From Luteitalea sp. (lineage in GTDB: Bacteria > Acidobacteriota > Vicinamibacteria > Vicinamibacterales > Vicinamibacteraceae): 32,647 nt of DNA. The position numbers and the translations under genes were made by a program. Shown piece after piece: positions 24,291 through 32,583 of this stretch. The stretch's first letter is position 1; the number at the start of each line of letters is the position of its first letter. The notes beneath the pieces are model-generated. The model was not told the DNA's origin. It searched no databases and saw nothing but the letters and a program-made list of their open reading frames with translations. The DNA is taken from NCBI GenBank assembly GCA_009377605.1, contig WHTT01000073.1:1-32647 (forward strand). Direction: 5' to 3'.

Positions 24291-25186
24291 CGGACGCGCT
24301 CAACCGACGACGCTTTGGCAAGGCCCTCGTGATGGGGCTCGCCGCCGCCTCACAGATCGTGGCGCGCGCAGCACCGCGCAGGCTCGAAGCCGGCCATACG
24401 GGGATTACCTGGGGGTTCCAGCCGGCCGATGCCGAGCAGGCCATCAAGGACGTTGCGCAACTCGGCTTTCAGGCGTTCGAATCGTTTGGGAACGTCCTCG
24501 AAGCGTGGGAAGCCAAAGGTGGTCTCGACAAGGTGCTGGAGGCAGCCCTCCTCCCGTTGCACTCGGCGTACTGTCCGGTGGATCTCACCGACACGACCAA
24601 GCGCAAGGAGGAGATCGCGAAAATGGTCCGCTGGGGCCGGCTCATCAAGAAATGCGGCGGGTCGGTTGCCGTCATCGGGCCCAATGGCGTCGAGCGCGAG
24701 ACGTACGATTTCAACGCGCATCGCGCGCACATCGTCGAGGCGCTGAACGAGATCGCCAAGGCGCTCGATGACATCGGCGTGGTCGGCGTCCTCCACCAAC
24801 ACACCGATACTTGTGTCGAAACGCGGGAGGAGACCTACGCGGTCATGGAAGCCGTCGACACGCGTTACGTCAAGTTTGGTCCGGACGTGGGACAACTCCA
24901 GAAAGGCGGATCGGATCCGGTGAAGGTCGTCAAGGACTTCTTACCGGTCGTTCGTCACGTCCACCTGAAGGACTACGACGGCGGCGAGCACTACCTTGGA
25001 TACTGCCCGCTCGGACAGGGCCAGGTCGACCTCACCGCCATCGTGGACGCGCTGGATGGGTCCGGCAACGATCTAGTGATCATGGCGGAGCTCGATCCGT
25101 CGAAGAACATGACGCTCGCGCCGTTCGAAGCCGCGACGATCAACAGAGCCTACCTAGAAAAGCTCGGGTACAGCTTCCGGTCATAG
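24287..25186 (+). CDS. Tat-exported sugar phosphate isomerase/epimerase-like TIM barrel (IolE-like)
   Basis: A 299-residue protein. The Tat motif NRRRFGKALVMGLAAAS starts it. The barrel has ITWGFQPADAEQAIKDVAQLGFQ, LHSAYCPVDL, GVLHQHTDTCVETREET, YVKFGPDVGQLQKGG, VRHVHLKDYDGGEHYLG and GQGQVDLTAIVDAL. This matches the AP-endonuclease-2/xylose-isomerase-like family that includes inosose dehydratase (IolE), with Glu/Asp/His metal ligands. Substrate is unknown. An inositol- or keto-sugar-type reaction fits the dehydrogenases nearby. ATG has AGGAG 8 bp upstream and overlaps the PQQ gene stop (ATGA), showing the ancestral operon was PQQ dehydrogenase then isomerase. Confidence 0.87.
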   Translation: MTDALNRRRFGKALVMGLAAASQIVARAAPRRLEAGHTGITWGFQPADAEQAIKDVAQLGFQAFESFGNVLEAWEAKGGLDKVLEAALLPLHSAYCPVDLTDTTKRKEEIAKMVRWGRLIKKCGGSVAVIGPNGVERETYDFNAHRAHIVEALNEIAKALDDIGVVGVLHQHTDTCVETREETYAVMEAVDTRYVKFGPDVGQLQKGGSDPVKVVKDFLPVVRHVHLKDYDGGEHYLGYCPLGQGQVDLTAIVDALDGSGNDLVIMAELDPSKNMTLAPFEAATINRAYLEKLGYSFRS

Positions 25187-25235
25187 GCCATTCACTTCGC
25201 GCACGGTGTCCTCCACCCGGTGCGCGCAGACCGTG

Positions 25236-25290
25236 GTAGGGCCGCCTCGCCGATTTCTAGGTAGGGCCGCCTCGCCGAGGCGTCCGTCAC
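25236..25290. repeat. Palindromic intergenic repeat, family A, two copies (one truncated)
   Basis: GTAGGGCCGCCTCGCCGA appears at 25236-25253 as a half copy, then again at 25261 as GTAGGGCCGCCTCGCC followed by GAGGCG, forming a CGCCTC/GAGGCG hairpin (25268-25282). It is the inverted relative of the repeat at 1353. It occupies most of the 129-bp gap between the isomerase and the next SDR. Confidence 0.75.
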
Positions 25291-25315
25291 CTCTTACTCA
25301 TGGCACAATTCGGGC

Positions 25316-26047
25316 GTGGCTCAATTAGACGGGAAGGTCGCTCTTGTCACGGGCTCGAGCCGAGGGATCGGCCGCGCCATTGCTCTGGCCCTCGCGCGGG
25401 CCGGGGCAAACGTCGTCGTGAACTTTCGAGCGCGCTCCACAGAGGCTCACGATGTGGTACGGGAGATTCAGCAGCTCGGACGAGACGCTCTCGCGATTCA
25501 GGCCGACGTCTCCATCGCCGCCGACGTCGTGAGACTCGTTCGAGATGGACACGACCAGCTTGGCGCGATCGACGTGTTGGTGAACAACGCGGGCATCTCG
25601 CGTCCACAGGCGCCGGAAGAGATCACCGAGCGAGACTGGGACGAGCTGATGACCGCGAACTTGAAATCGTGCTTCCTGGTCACGCAGGCCGTCCTGCCGG
25701 CGATGCAGCGCCGCACATGGGGACGAATCATCAACCTGTCGTCCGTTGCTGCGCAGATTGGCGGCGTCGTGGGCCCTCACTACGCCGCGTCCAAGGCCGG
25801 TATGCTGGGCCTCACACGCTTCTACGCGAGCCGGCTCGCGCGCGAGGGGATCACCGTGAATGCCATCGCGCCGGCGTTGATAGAGACCGACATGGTGACG
25901 TCCAATCCCAACGCGCGACCCGATCGCATCCCCGTGGGGCGCTTCGGGTCCGTCGACGAAGTGGCGGACGTCGCCGTCATGCTCGCCTGTAACGGCTACA
26001 TCAACGGCCAGACCATCAACGTCAATGGCGGCTGGTTCCTGACCTGA
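25316..26047 (+). CDS. Short-chain dehydrogenase/reductase (SDR), FabG-like
   Basis: A 243-residue SDR with VTGSSRGIGRAIALALARAG, VLVNNAGISRP, NLSSVAAQ, YAASKAGMLG (Tyr-x-x-x-Lys) and the end GQTINVNGGW. NAD(P)-dependent oxidoreductase of unknown substrate. The start is GTG, with no Shine-Dalgarno. CACAAT at 25304-25309 lies 6 bp before the GTG, the same arrangement as CATAAT before GTG 7614 of the helicase, which suggests a leaderless transcript. An 11-bp near-duplicate of the start (ATGGCACAATT at 25300 and GTGGCTCAATT at 25316) is present but the first is out of frame. Confidence 0.9.
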   Translation: MAQLDGKVALVTGSSRGIGRAIALALARAGANVVVNFRARSTEAHDVVREIQQLGRDALAIQADVSIAADVVRLVRDGHDQLGAIDVLVNNAGISRPQAPEEITERDWDELMTANLKSCFLVTQAVLPAMQRRTWGRIINLSSVAAQIGGVVGPHYAASKAGMLGLTRFYASRLAREGITVNAIAPALIETDMVTSNPNARPDRIPVGRFGSVDEVADVAVMLACNGYINGQTINVNGGWFLT

Positions 26048-26090
26048 TCGGTCGTCAACCAAGGCCCTGTGCAGGGAGGCAGCAGAAACC

Positions 26091-27047
26091 GTGCGAGTCG
26101 TAGTCATCGGTGGAACTGGACACCTCGGAACGTCTCTCGCGCCACGCCTGGTGGAGGCCGGGCACGACGTGACGTGCGTGAGCCGGCAACAACGAGAGCC
26201 TTATCACGCGCATCCAGCCTGGACGCGGGTGAGGCATGTCGAGCTGGACCGCGAGGCCGCAGAAGCCGACGGCACCTTCGGTCAGAGGATCGTTGACCTG
26301 CAAGCAGAGGTCGTCGTCGACTTGATCTGCTACACGCTCGAGAGCGCGACGCACCTGGTCGACAGCCTGCGCGGTGTCGTGCAGCACTTCCTCCACTGCG
26401 GAACGATCTGGGTGCATGGTCCCAGCGCACGGGTGCCAACGACCGAGGCCGAACCGAAGCACCCCCTGGGTGACTACGGCCGCCGCAAGGCAGCAATTGA
26501 AAGCTATCTCCTGGAACAGGCGCGCGCTGGCGGCTTTCCGGCAACGCTGCTCCATCCCGGCCATCTGGTCGGACCCGGCTGGGTGCCCATCAATCCGGCT
26601 GCCAACTTCAACGTGCAGGTGTACTCGGACCTCGCCACCGGACGCGAGCTCCTACTGCCACACCTCGGCATGGAAACGCTGCACCACGTGCACGCCGATG
26701 ATGTGGCGCAGGGGTTCCTACAAGCGATCGGCAATCGTCACGCCGCCGTTGGTGAGAGCTTTCACGTCGTGTCGGCGGCTGCCTTGACCTTGCGGGGCTA
26801 TGCCGAGCACATGGCCGCATGGTTTGGCCGCGAGCCGCGTCTGCGATTCGTGCCTTGGGATGATTGGCGTCGCACGGCTTCCGACAAGGACGCGGAGGTG
26901 ACATACAACCACATCAGCCACTCGTCACACTGCAGCATCGAGAAAGCGCGGGCCCGCCTGGGATACGCGCCGCGCTACAGCTCCCTCGAAGCGGTGCAGG
27001 AAGCGGTCACCTGGCTGATGGACAACAACCTCATTCGCCGTGATTGA
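26091..27047 (+). CDS. NAD-dependent epimerase/dehydratase (extended SDR)
   Basis: A 318-residue protein. VVVIGGTGHLGTSLAPRLVEAGH is the Rossmann motif (GxxGxxG), HCGTIWVHG carries the active-site region, DYGRRKAAIE provides Tyr-x-x-x-Lys, and LLHPGHLVGPGW plus HHVHADDVAQGFLQAI are typical of nucleotide-sugar epimerases and related dehydrogenases. GTG start has GGGAGG 11 bp upstream. It follows the SDR by 43 bp and its stop overlaps the TTG start assigned to the next gene. Likely acts on a sugar or sugar acid rather than a nucleotide sugar, judging from the neighbours (inference). Confidence 0.88.
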   Translation: MRVVVIGGTGHLGTSLAPRLVEAGHDVTCVSRQQREPYHAHPAWTRVRHVELDREAAEADGTFGQRIVDLQAEVVVDLICYTLESATHLVDSLRGVVQHFLHCGTIWVHGPSARVPTTEAEPKHPLGDYGRRKAAIESYLLEQARAGGFPATLLHPGHLVGPGWVPINPAANFNVQVYSDLATGRELLLPHLGMETLHHVHADDVAQGFLQAIGNRHAAVGESFHVVSAAALTLRGYAEHMAAWFGREPRLRFVPWDDWRRTASDKDAEVTYNHISHSSHCSIEKARARLGYAPRYSSLEAVQEAVTWLMDNNLIRRD

Positions 27048-27968
27048 GCTTGCACCTTGGAGACCGACCTCTGAGCCCGGCTGAAACCAGCAGCCCCCTG
27101 AATCGGCGCCACTTCCTTGCCGCGGGTGTCCTCGCTCCCCTTGCGCTCAACGCTCAGCGCCGGCGCGTCCAGACGCCACCGCCGTTCACCACGTCGATCA
27201 ACATCGAGATCATGTTCGACCGATCCCTGCCGAAGAGCGAGCGGATTCGGGCGGTGGCTGCTCAACAGGTGAAGGCCTACAGCTTCTGGCGTGCATCGGC
27301 CGATGAACAGGAGGCGATGCTGGACGTGCAGCAACAGACCGGCCTCAAGTGCTCCTGCGTCGTGGGAAGCGGGGAGACCGGAAGGACCTCCGGCCTGACC
27401 AGGCCGGGCGCCGAACAGCAATACCTCGACGAGCTCTCGCTGGGCGTTCGGACGGCGCAGCGCTTTGGCGGCGCGGACGCGATCATCTTCCCCGGCGCGC
27501 GGCACGACGACATTCCCCTGGGAGGCGCAGCGCGAGAACCTGATTCAAGGGCTCCGCAAGGCGGGAGACCTCGCCGTGGAACACGGCATCTACTTGGTGC
27601 TCGAGCCACTCAATCGTGTCGAGTCACCAGACATCGCGATCCTCACCGCCGAAGCCGCGTTCGACGTTGTCAGCGCCGCAGCCCACGAGCACGTGAAGGT
27701 GGACTTCGACATCTACCACCTGCAGCTGAGCGAGGGCAACATCATCAACAACCTCAAGGTCGGCTTGGAAAAAGGCTGGATTCGCCTCGTGCAGATTGGG
27801 GATGTTCCGGGCCGTCTCGAGCCCGGCACGGGAGAGATCCACTATCCAAACATTTACCGGACGCTTCGCGAGATGGGCTATGACGGCTACGTCGACTCGG
27901 AGCACGGTACCTCGTCCACTCCAGAGCATGCGATTCAGGTCGTCAAACAGATGGCGTTGGAGAGCTGA
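27044..27968 (+). pseudogene. Hydroxypyruvate-isomerase-like TIM barrel, Tat signal, broken by a 1-nt frameshift
   Basis: The first frame (from TTG 27044) has LNRRHFLAAGVLAPLAL (Tat signal), SINIEIMFDRSLPKSERI and up to IIFPGARHDDIP. The second frame takes over with WEAQRENLIQGLRKAGDLAV, LVLEPLNRVESPD, VKVDFDIYHLQLSEGN, VQIGDVPGRLEPGTGEI and YVDSEHG to 27968. These match the Hyi/OtnI-type hydroxypyruvate isomerase family on both sides. Removing one C from the CCCC run at 27515-27518 gives an unbroken reading (DDIPWEAQREN). Catalytic Glu residues (LEPLN and DSEH) are present. The break may be a real mutation or a homopolymer sequencing error. Otherwise the protein looks intact at about 307 residues. 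Confidence 0.85.
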
Positions 27969-27976
27969 GCGAAACC

Positions 27977-29926
27977 ATGAGCACACTACGCATCTCGATG
28001 CTCCTCACGCTGGCCGTGGGGCTTCTCGTCGGCGTCGCTGCCCTGCAGGCGTCGGGCCCCTCCTTCCGGCCAGACACGAGATTTGAGGGCTCCACCCTCG
28101 CCGGGTGGCACGTCGTCGGCGCAGCCGAGTGGCGCGCGCAACAGGGTGAGATCATCGGCACGCCGAAAGAGCCTGGCGGAGGCTGGCTCGTCCTTGATCG
28201 CTCGTACCAAGACGTTGCGCTCTACGCCACTTTTCGCTGCTCGGCTGGTTGCCGCGCAGGTGTGCTCCTTCGCGCCGAGAAGACGGCGACCGGCATGAAG
28301 GGAATCTACGTGTCGCTCACCGACGAAGACGAGGCGCCGTACGCTGTGACGCTGGACACGGATGGCCGGGAAGTGCAACGCGAGCCGCTCCGTCGCGGCG
28401 GCGGCAGCGTGCGCATCGCACCGCCGCCCGATCCGGACGCGGAGACAGACGGAGCTGGCGCAGCAGCCCGTCGTCGCGCGGCCCAGGCCCGACGACGCGA
28501 CACCGCTGTCACGTTGCCCGTCGAGCCACCGGACACGAGCCTGCGTCCGGGTGAGTGGAATGGCGTGGAGATCATCGTCGACGCAAACCTCGTCCGGGTA
28601 TTCCTGAACGGCGGCGGCAGCCCCGGCAGCGTTGCGGAAGAGGAGGTCGGACGTTACGGGCCGGTGGCATTGCACGTCGGCGGCTCCGGCGAAGTGCGCT
28701 TCAAGGAGGTGGCCTACAAGGATCTCGCGCTGAGACAGCGTCCCGCAGAAGAAGTGTCGAACCGGTTTCGCCTGCAGCGTGTGAGCGACTTCTACTACAG
28801 TTGGGGCGTCGCTGCCAAGGACTTCAATCAGGACGGCGTTCTCGACCTGGTCTCGGGCCCGCACGTGTACTTCGGCCCGGACTACACCGAGTATCGCGAG
28901 ATCTATCCAGCGCTGACGAAGAACCCGTCCTCCGAGTACACCTCGGATGTGTGGATGCAGTTTGCCGCAGATGTCACGGGCGACGGTTGGCCGGACGTGA
29001 TTAATGCCAGCTTTTCCGGCGACAACGCCGGCGCCACGCTGTACGTCAATCCCAAAGGTGAAACGCGCCGCTGGGACAGTTATCGCGTGACCACCGCGCA
29101 GCAGACAGAGATCGCTGTGCTCGTCGACGTCGACGGTGATGACGAGCCGGAGCTGGTCTACGGAGCGGAGGGCTCCATGCGATATGCCGAGCCTGATCCG
29201 GCGAAGCCAACCGAGCCGTGGATTGTCCACACGATTTCCGAGACCGGTTACGCAACCGCGCACGGGGTCGGCGCCGGCGACGTGAACGGCGACGGACGCG
29301 TCGATATCTTGAACGCGTACGGCTGGTGGGAACAGCCAGCATCCGGCGGCGCGAAAGAGCTCTGGACGTATCATCCGCAGGCATTCGCCCGCGCGTCCGG
29401 CCGCACCAGCGCAGGCGGCAGTGTGATGGCTGTGTACGACGTGAACGGCGACGGCCTCAACGACGTCGTCACCTCGCTCAGCGCGCACGGCTGGGGCCTG
29501 GCCTGGTTCGAGCAGAAGCGCGAGGCCGACGACGCGATCTCGTTCGTCCAGCACATGGTCATGGACGACTTCGGCACCGAGAACGCGGGCGACGTCACGT
29601 TCTCGCAACTGCACGGGTCCGCCCATGCCGACGTCGATGGCGACGGAATAGAGGACTTCATCGTGGGCAAGCGCTATTGGGCCCACTTGGACAGCCGCAC
29701 GGATCCCGATTCGTACGGAGATCCCGTGCTCTACTGGTATCGGACGGTTCGCAGTCCCAAGACTCCGGGTGGAGCGGAGCTCGTTCCCGAGCTGATCCAC
29801 AATCGCTCGGGCGCCGGTTCCCACGTCTTGGCGATCGACCTCGACAAGGATGGCGCGATGGATATCACCACACCCACCAGGTTTGGGACGTTCATTTTTT
29901 GGGGTCAGTCCGCAAGCACCCGTTAG
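27977..29926 (+). CDS. Exported DUF1080-like plus FG-GAP/VCBS repeat protein
   Basis: A 649-residue protein with a signal peptide (MLLTLAVGLLVGVAALQASG). Residues about 35-255 form a DUF1080/LamG-like jelly roll (FEGSTLAGWHVVG, GEIIGTPKEPGGGWLVLD, GEWNGVEIIVDANLVRVFLNG) as found in 3-keto-disaccharide hydrolase-type proteins. From about 280 on there are seven calcium-loop repeats: DFNQDGVLD, DVTGDGWPD, DVDGDDEPE, DVNGDGRVD, DVNGDGLND, DVDGDGIED and DLDKDGAMD, which make an FG-GAP/VCBS beta-propeller. An Ala/Arg-rich stretch (AAARRRAAQARRRD) interrupts the jelly roll near 160-175. Likely a periplasmic or surface carbohydrate-binding or -cleaving protein. ATG 27977, 8 bp after the previous stop. 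Confidence 0.87.
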   Translation: MSTLRISMLLTLAVGLLVGVAALQASGPSFRPDTRFEGSTLAGWHVVGAAEWRAQQGEIIGTPKEPGGGWLVLDRSYQDVALYATFRCSAGCRAGVLLRAEKTATGMKGIYVSLTDEDEAPYAVTLDTDGREVQREPLRRGGGSVRIAPPPDPDAETDGAGAAARRRAAQARRRDTAVTLPVEPPDTSLRPGEWNGVEIIVDANLVRVFLNGGGSPGSVAEEEVGRYGPVALHVGGSGEVRFKEVAYKDLALRQRPAEEVSNRFRLQRVSDFYYSWGVAAKDFNQDGVLDLVSGPHVYFGPDYTEYREIYPALTKNPSSEYTSDVWMQFAADVTGDGWPDVINASFSGDNAGATLYVNPKGETRRWDSYRVTTAQQTEIAVLVDVDGDDEPELVYGAEGSMRYAEPDPAKPTEPWIVHTISETGYATAHGVGAGDVNGDGRVDILNAYGWWEQPASGGAKELWTYHPQAFARASGRTSAGGSVMAVYDVNGDGLNDVVTSLSAHGWGLAWFEQKREADDAISFVQHMVMDDFGTENAGDVTFSQLHGSAHADVDGDGIEDFIVGKRYWAHLDSRTDPDSYGDPVLYWYRTVRSPKTPGGAELVPELIHNRSGAGSHVLAIDLDKDGAMDITTPTRFGTFIFWGQSASTR

Positions 29927-29932
29927 TCAGGA

Positions 29933-30001
29933 CGAGGGGCCTGAAGGCCCCTCGCTACGCGTTTGATTTTGCGACGTAGCGCGCGGCCTTTAGGCCGCGC
30001 G
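29933..30001. repeat. REPIN-like pair of inverted palindromes in a convergent gap
   Basis: Hairpin 1: CGAGGGGCCT/AGGCCCCTCG (29933-29954). Hairpin 2: CGCGCGGCCT/AGGCCGCGCG (29980-30001). Between them, CGCTACG (29953-29959) and CGTAGCG (29975-29981) face each other, so the two units are mirror copies around a short spacer. It fills the gap between the convergent VCBS and minus-strand genes and can act as a bidirectional terminator. Confidence 0.8.
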
Positions 30002-30012
30002 ACCAGGACGGG

Positions 30013-31227
30013 TCAGCCCTCCATCTCGTCGAGCAGTTGTTCCAGCGTGACGGCGCTGTTGGACTGCGTGCCGCGAGCCAACGATGGCGACACCACGACG
30101 GCTTCGGTATGTCCCTCGAACCAAGCCAAGAACGACGATTCAGCGGCGCCGGGCAGCCGCTTCAGGTTCAGCCACGTGTAGTACGCGCCCATATCTGCGT
30201 CGATCAGCGCCCCCTGCGGATCCAGCACGGGAACCGTCGGGATGCCAGCAAGCGCTTCGTTCATCGAGCGCTCGGTCATCCGCGGCGCAAATCTCGTGAT
30301 CAAGGTCAAGGGCTGCGCCCGCCACAACAGCTCTCGTGCCGACCACTGGACGAAAGTCGTGCTGAAGAATTGCGTTCCAGATCCCTGGGACAGGACGCTC
30401 ACCTTGAAGTGGTCCACGACCTGCTCGGCTTCAGCAGCATTTCTCAGGCCAACATCCTCTGGACCGAGGTGCGCCAGGGCGGTGCGCCTGGCTTCGCTCC
30501 CTGTTCCCGCTTGCAGCATCTCACGCAGTCTCGCCACGACACTGGCGCGCACTGGCTCCAGCGCATCGTACGAAACCATCGTGACACCGGCCGGTGATGG
30601 CTCCTCTGCGGATCCGCCGTCGACGTACCAGTGCGCAAACGGGATGGCATGCGCCTTCGCGCGCGCAGCTACGCGATCAAGGAGCACACGCACGCCGTTC
30701 TTTGGACTCACGTGGGTAAAGTAGGCGCCGTGCGGCCGAAGCTTGCGAAAGAGCGGGTGGCTCGTCTGCGTCGTTCCGCGCCCTACAACCGAGATCCCCA
30801 GACGCCGGATCTCCGGCGGCTGCGGGGGAACCGCCGCACGGACCGCATCGAGGAAGCCGACAGCCGCCGCGCGAAACGACGCAATCTGGTCCGTCGTCCA
30901 AAGATGTGCCGAGAGCTGCTCGGAAAACTCGCCTGGCGAGCCAACCCAGTCCATGTCCTCGAGCGCCGAGGAGAGCCTCAGTTGGGCGAGCTCGCGCATC
31001 ACCCGACCGCGCCGCTCCTGCGAGAGAGAGGTCAGATACGTGAGCTGCGCATCGATCTCGCGACGCTCGGCTGGAAACTTCCAGTCGTACGCCTTCAGCT
31101 CGCGCAGCAGCAACGCCAAGAAGCTGAGCGGGAGCTGCCGCAGGAGCTCGATTTCGCGGATGGCGAGCTGCTTGGCCAGGCGCGGATACGCCGCGAAGTG
31201 CTCGCGTCTGAGTTGAGCTGGGCGCAT
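30013..31227 (-). CDS. Conserved-looking protein of unknown function
   Basis: A 404-residue protein with no signal peptide or membrane segment visible. The N-terminal third is helical and rich in Leu/Arg (LLRQLPLSFLALLLRELKAYD). The middle has GISVVGRGTTQTSHPLFRKL and PFAHWYVDGGSAEE, VTMVSYDALEPVRASVV. The C-terminal part has QGSGTQFFSTTFVQWSARELLWRAQPL, RMTERSMNEAL and GAYYTWLNLKRLPGAAESSF. I do not recognise the family. It lies downstream of a phosphatase-like gene on the same strand, 124 bp away across a REPIN-like repeat, and may be co-expressed. The ATG at 31227 is the first of the frame. No strong Shine-Dalgarno. Confidence 0.75.
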   Translation of the reverse strand: MRPAQLRREHFAAYPRLAKQLAIREIELLRQLPLSFLALLLRELKAYDWKFPAERREIDAQLTYLTSLSQERRGRVMRELAQLRLSSALEDMDWVGSPGEFSEQLSAHLWTTDQIASFRAAAVGFLDAVRAAVPPQPPEIRRLGISVVGRGTTQTSHPLFRKLRPHGAYFTHVSPKNGVRVLLDRVAARAKAHAIPFAHWYVDGGSAEEPSPAGVTMVSYDALEPVRASVVARLREMLQAGTGSEARRTALAHLGPEDVGLRNAAEAEQVVDHFKVSVLSQGSGTQFFSTTFVQWSARELLWRAQPLTLITRFAPRMTERSMNEALAGIPTVPVLDPQGALIDADMGAYYTWLNLKRLPGAAESSFLAWFEGHTEAVVVSPSLARGTQSNSAVTLEQLLDEMEG

Positions 31228-31245
31228 TGACGTTCAGGTTCGGCA

Positions 31246-31334
31246 GGGCTTTAGCAGCCCATCAACACGCGGCCGTAGCGCAGGGCTTCAGCCCTGCCCA
31301 CGTGGTGCAGGCAGGCCTAAAGGCCTGCGCTACG
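31246..31334. repeat. REPIN-like palindromes, same family as 29933, plus an extra hairpin
   Basis: GGGCT/AGCCC (31246-31260), CGTAGCG then GCAGGGCT/AGCCCTGC (31274-31297), and GCAGGCCT/AGGCCTGC then CGCTACG (31311-31334). The CGTAGCG boxes now point outward, the opposite layout to the repeat at 29933. It covers nearly the whole gap between the two minus-strand genes. Confidence 0.8.
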
Positions 31335-31351
31335 CCTATTTCCTCGCACGC

Positions 31352-32500
31352 TCAAAACAGCCCCTCGATTGGCTTGCCTTGCGCAAAGCGCGCGGAGAAT
31401 CCGAAATACGAACCGAGCGTCGGTACCAGATCCGTTGATTCCACAGGGCGATCGATCAAGACGTTCTCACGAATCCCTGGGCCAAGCACCATCATCCAGG
31501 TAGTTCGCGAGCGCGCGTCGCCAGTGCGATGATGCTGGAATCCGTTACCGCTGGCCTCCCCATCCGAGTCCCGCCCAAAATCTGGGAGGATGAACATCGT
31601 CGTTCTCCCGGTGTACTCCGGGTCGCGCTGAATCATCTGCCAAATTTCCGCGCAAAGCCTGTCCGTTCGCCTGATGCCGTCGATGTAGAGCGAGTAGGCT
31701 CCGGCATGGGCAATGTCGATGTCGTGGAGCGTAATCCAGAGGAGGCTCGGCGCGAACTGTCGCATGAGCCTTCGCGCGATGAACACCGACAGCTCGTCCG
31801 GGCTCTCTACGCTGCGGGCGCCAGCCAGGAAATCGGACACCGACAGCTTCAAGATCCCGGCCATCCGCGCTAGCTCGATCTCCGTGTCCGCCGCCTCAGG
31901 CTGGTAGAACGGCGACTCGTAGTTGTCGTGAAGCAGAAACTCGTATTCGGCTCGCGCGCCAGAGGGTAGCGCGGCGGCGAGGAGACGTTTGGGGAGAATC
32001 ACGCCGGCACCCTGGCCCGCTCCATATGCGCCGTGGCTGCTTTCGCCAATACGCTCGAAGCCGTTGCTGGGCGCGATGACCCAGGCATCGGAGACGGGTC
32101 GATCCAGCTCTTTCCGGAAGTACTCGAACACCGTCGGGTGCTGCGGAGGCGCCGCCACGAAGTTGTTGATGGTCTCGTACGATCCAGTCGCCAAGCTCGC
32201 GTTCGCGACGTAGTGGCCCAGGATGCCGCGGTTGACCACCTGTGTGAAAAACGTCGCCTGCGGCACCAGCTGCTCCAGGAGATGCGGAATGTTCTCCCTG
32301 CCCTCCGGCATGAAGGTCTCGTCGTCTCGCGCACCGCCACCGAAGGTCACGACAACGGCCTTGCGGCGCCGCGCGGAGCCGGTAGCTTGCCGGGAGGCGC
32401 CGAACATGGCCGGGCTCAGACATGCCGCCGTCGCGGCGCGCAAGAAGTCACGACGACGCAGGGAGACCGCCATCGCGGTCTCGCGCAAGTGCTTGGTCAT
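31352..32500 (-). CDS. Tat-exported alkaline-phosphatase-superfamily-like (sulfatase/DUF1501-like) protein
   Basis: A 382-residue protein. A Tat signal (LRRRDFLRAATAACLSP) precedes KAVVVTFGGGARDDETFM, the first metal/nucleophile strand region. Later come LWITLHDIDIAHAGAYSLYIDGI, ILPDFGRDSDGEASGNGFQHHRTGD and MMVLGPGI, with VESTDLVPTLGSYFGF near the end. The Asp-Phe-Gly-Arg and His-His pair are in the usual place of metal ligands for the alkaline phosphatase superfamily, and DLVPTL is a common late motif. Candidate hydrolase of a phosphate, sulfate or related ester in the periplasm; specificity unknown. Starts at 32500 or, nearer the Tat motif, ATG 32473. The GATAATC-type operator lies 70 bp upstream. 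Confidence 0.78.
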   Translation of the reverse strand: MTKHLRETAMAVSLRRRDFLRAATAACLSPAMFGASRQATGSARRRKAVVVTFGGGARDDETFMPEGRENIPHLLEQLVPQATFFTQVVNRGILGHYVANASLATGSYETINNFVAAPPQHPTVFEYFRKELDRPVSDAWVIAPSNGFERIGESSHGAYGAGQGAGVILPKRLLAAALPSGARAEYEFLLHDNYESPFYQPEAADTEIELARMAGILKLSVSDFLAGARSVESPDELSVFIARRLMRQFAPSLLWITLHDIDIAHAGAYSLYIDGIRRTDRLCAEIWQMIQRDPEYTGRTTMFILPDFGRDSDGEASGNGFQHHRTGDARSRTTWMMVLGPGIRENVLIDRPVESTDLVPTLGSYFGFSARFAQGKPIEGLF

Positions 32501-32569
32501 GGCGCAATGCCAACTAGCTTATCGTATAAGCTCTCGGACGAATTTCGCGCGGTGAGTTGATCTGTCATC

Positions 32570-32583
32570 AATTATCGATTATC
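32570..32583 (-). promoter_or_regulatory. GATAATC direct-repeat operator (site 4)
   Basis: On the minus strand this reads GATAATC then GATAATT, 13 of 14 positions equal to sites 2 and 3. It is 70 bp upstream of the phosphatase-like ATG at 32500. A further half-site (AATAATC, + strand 32622-32628) lies 39 bp beyond. The remaining bases to the window end hold no gene I can see. Confidence 0.55.

Noticed and set aside
27986-29824. 612-codon open frame on the minus strand, antisense to the VCBS protein
   Set aside because: The + strand frame has a signal peptide and seven calcium-loop repeats. The antisense frame has no recognisable domain and results from GC-rich codon bias, with Asp-Gly repeat codons giving few stops on the other strand.
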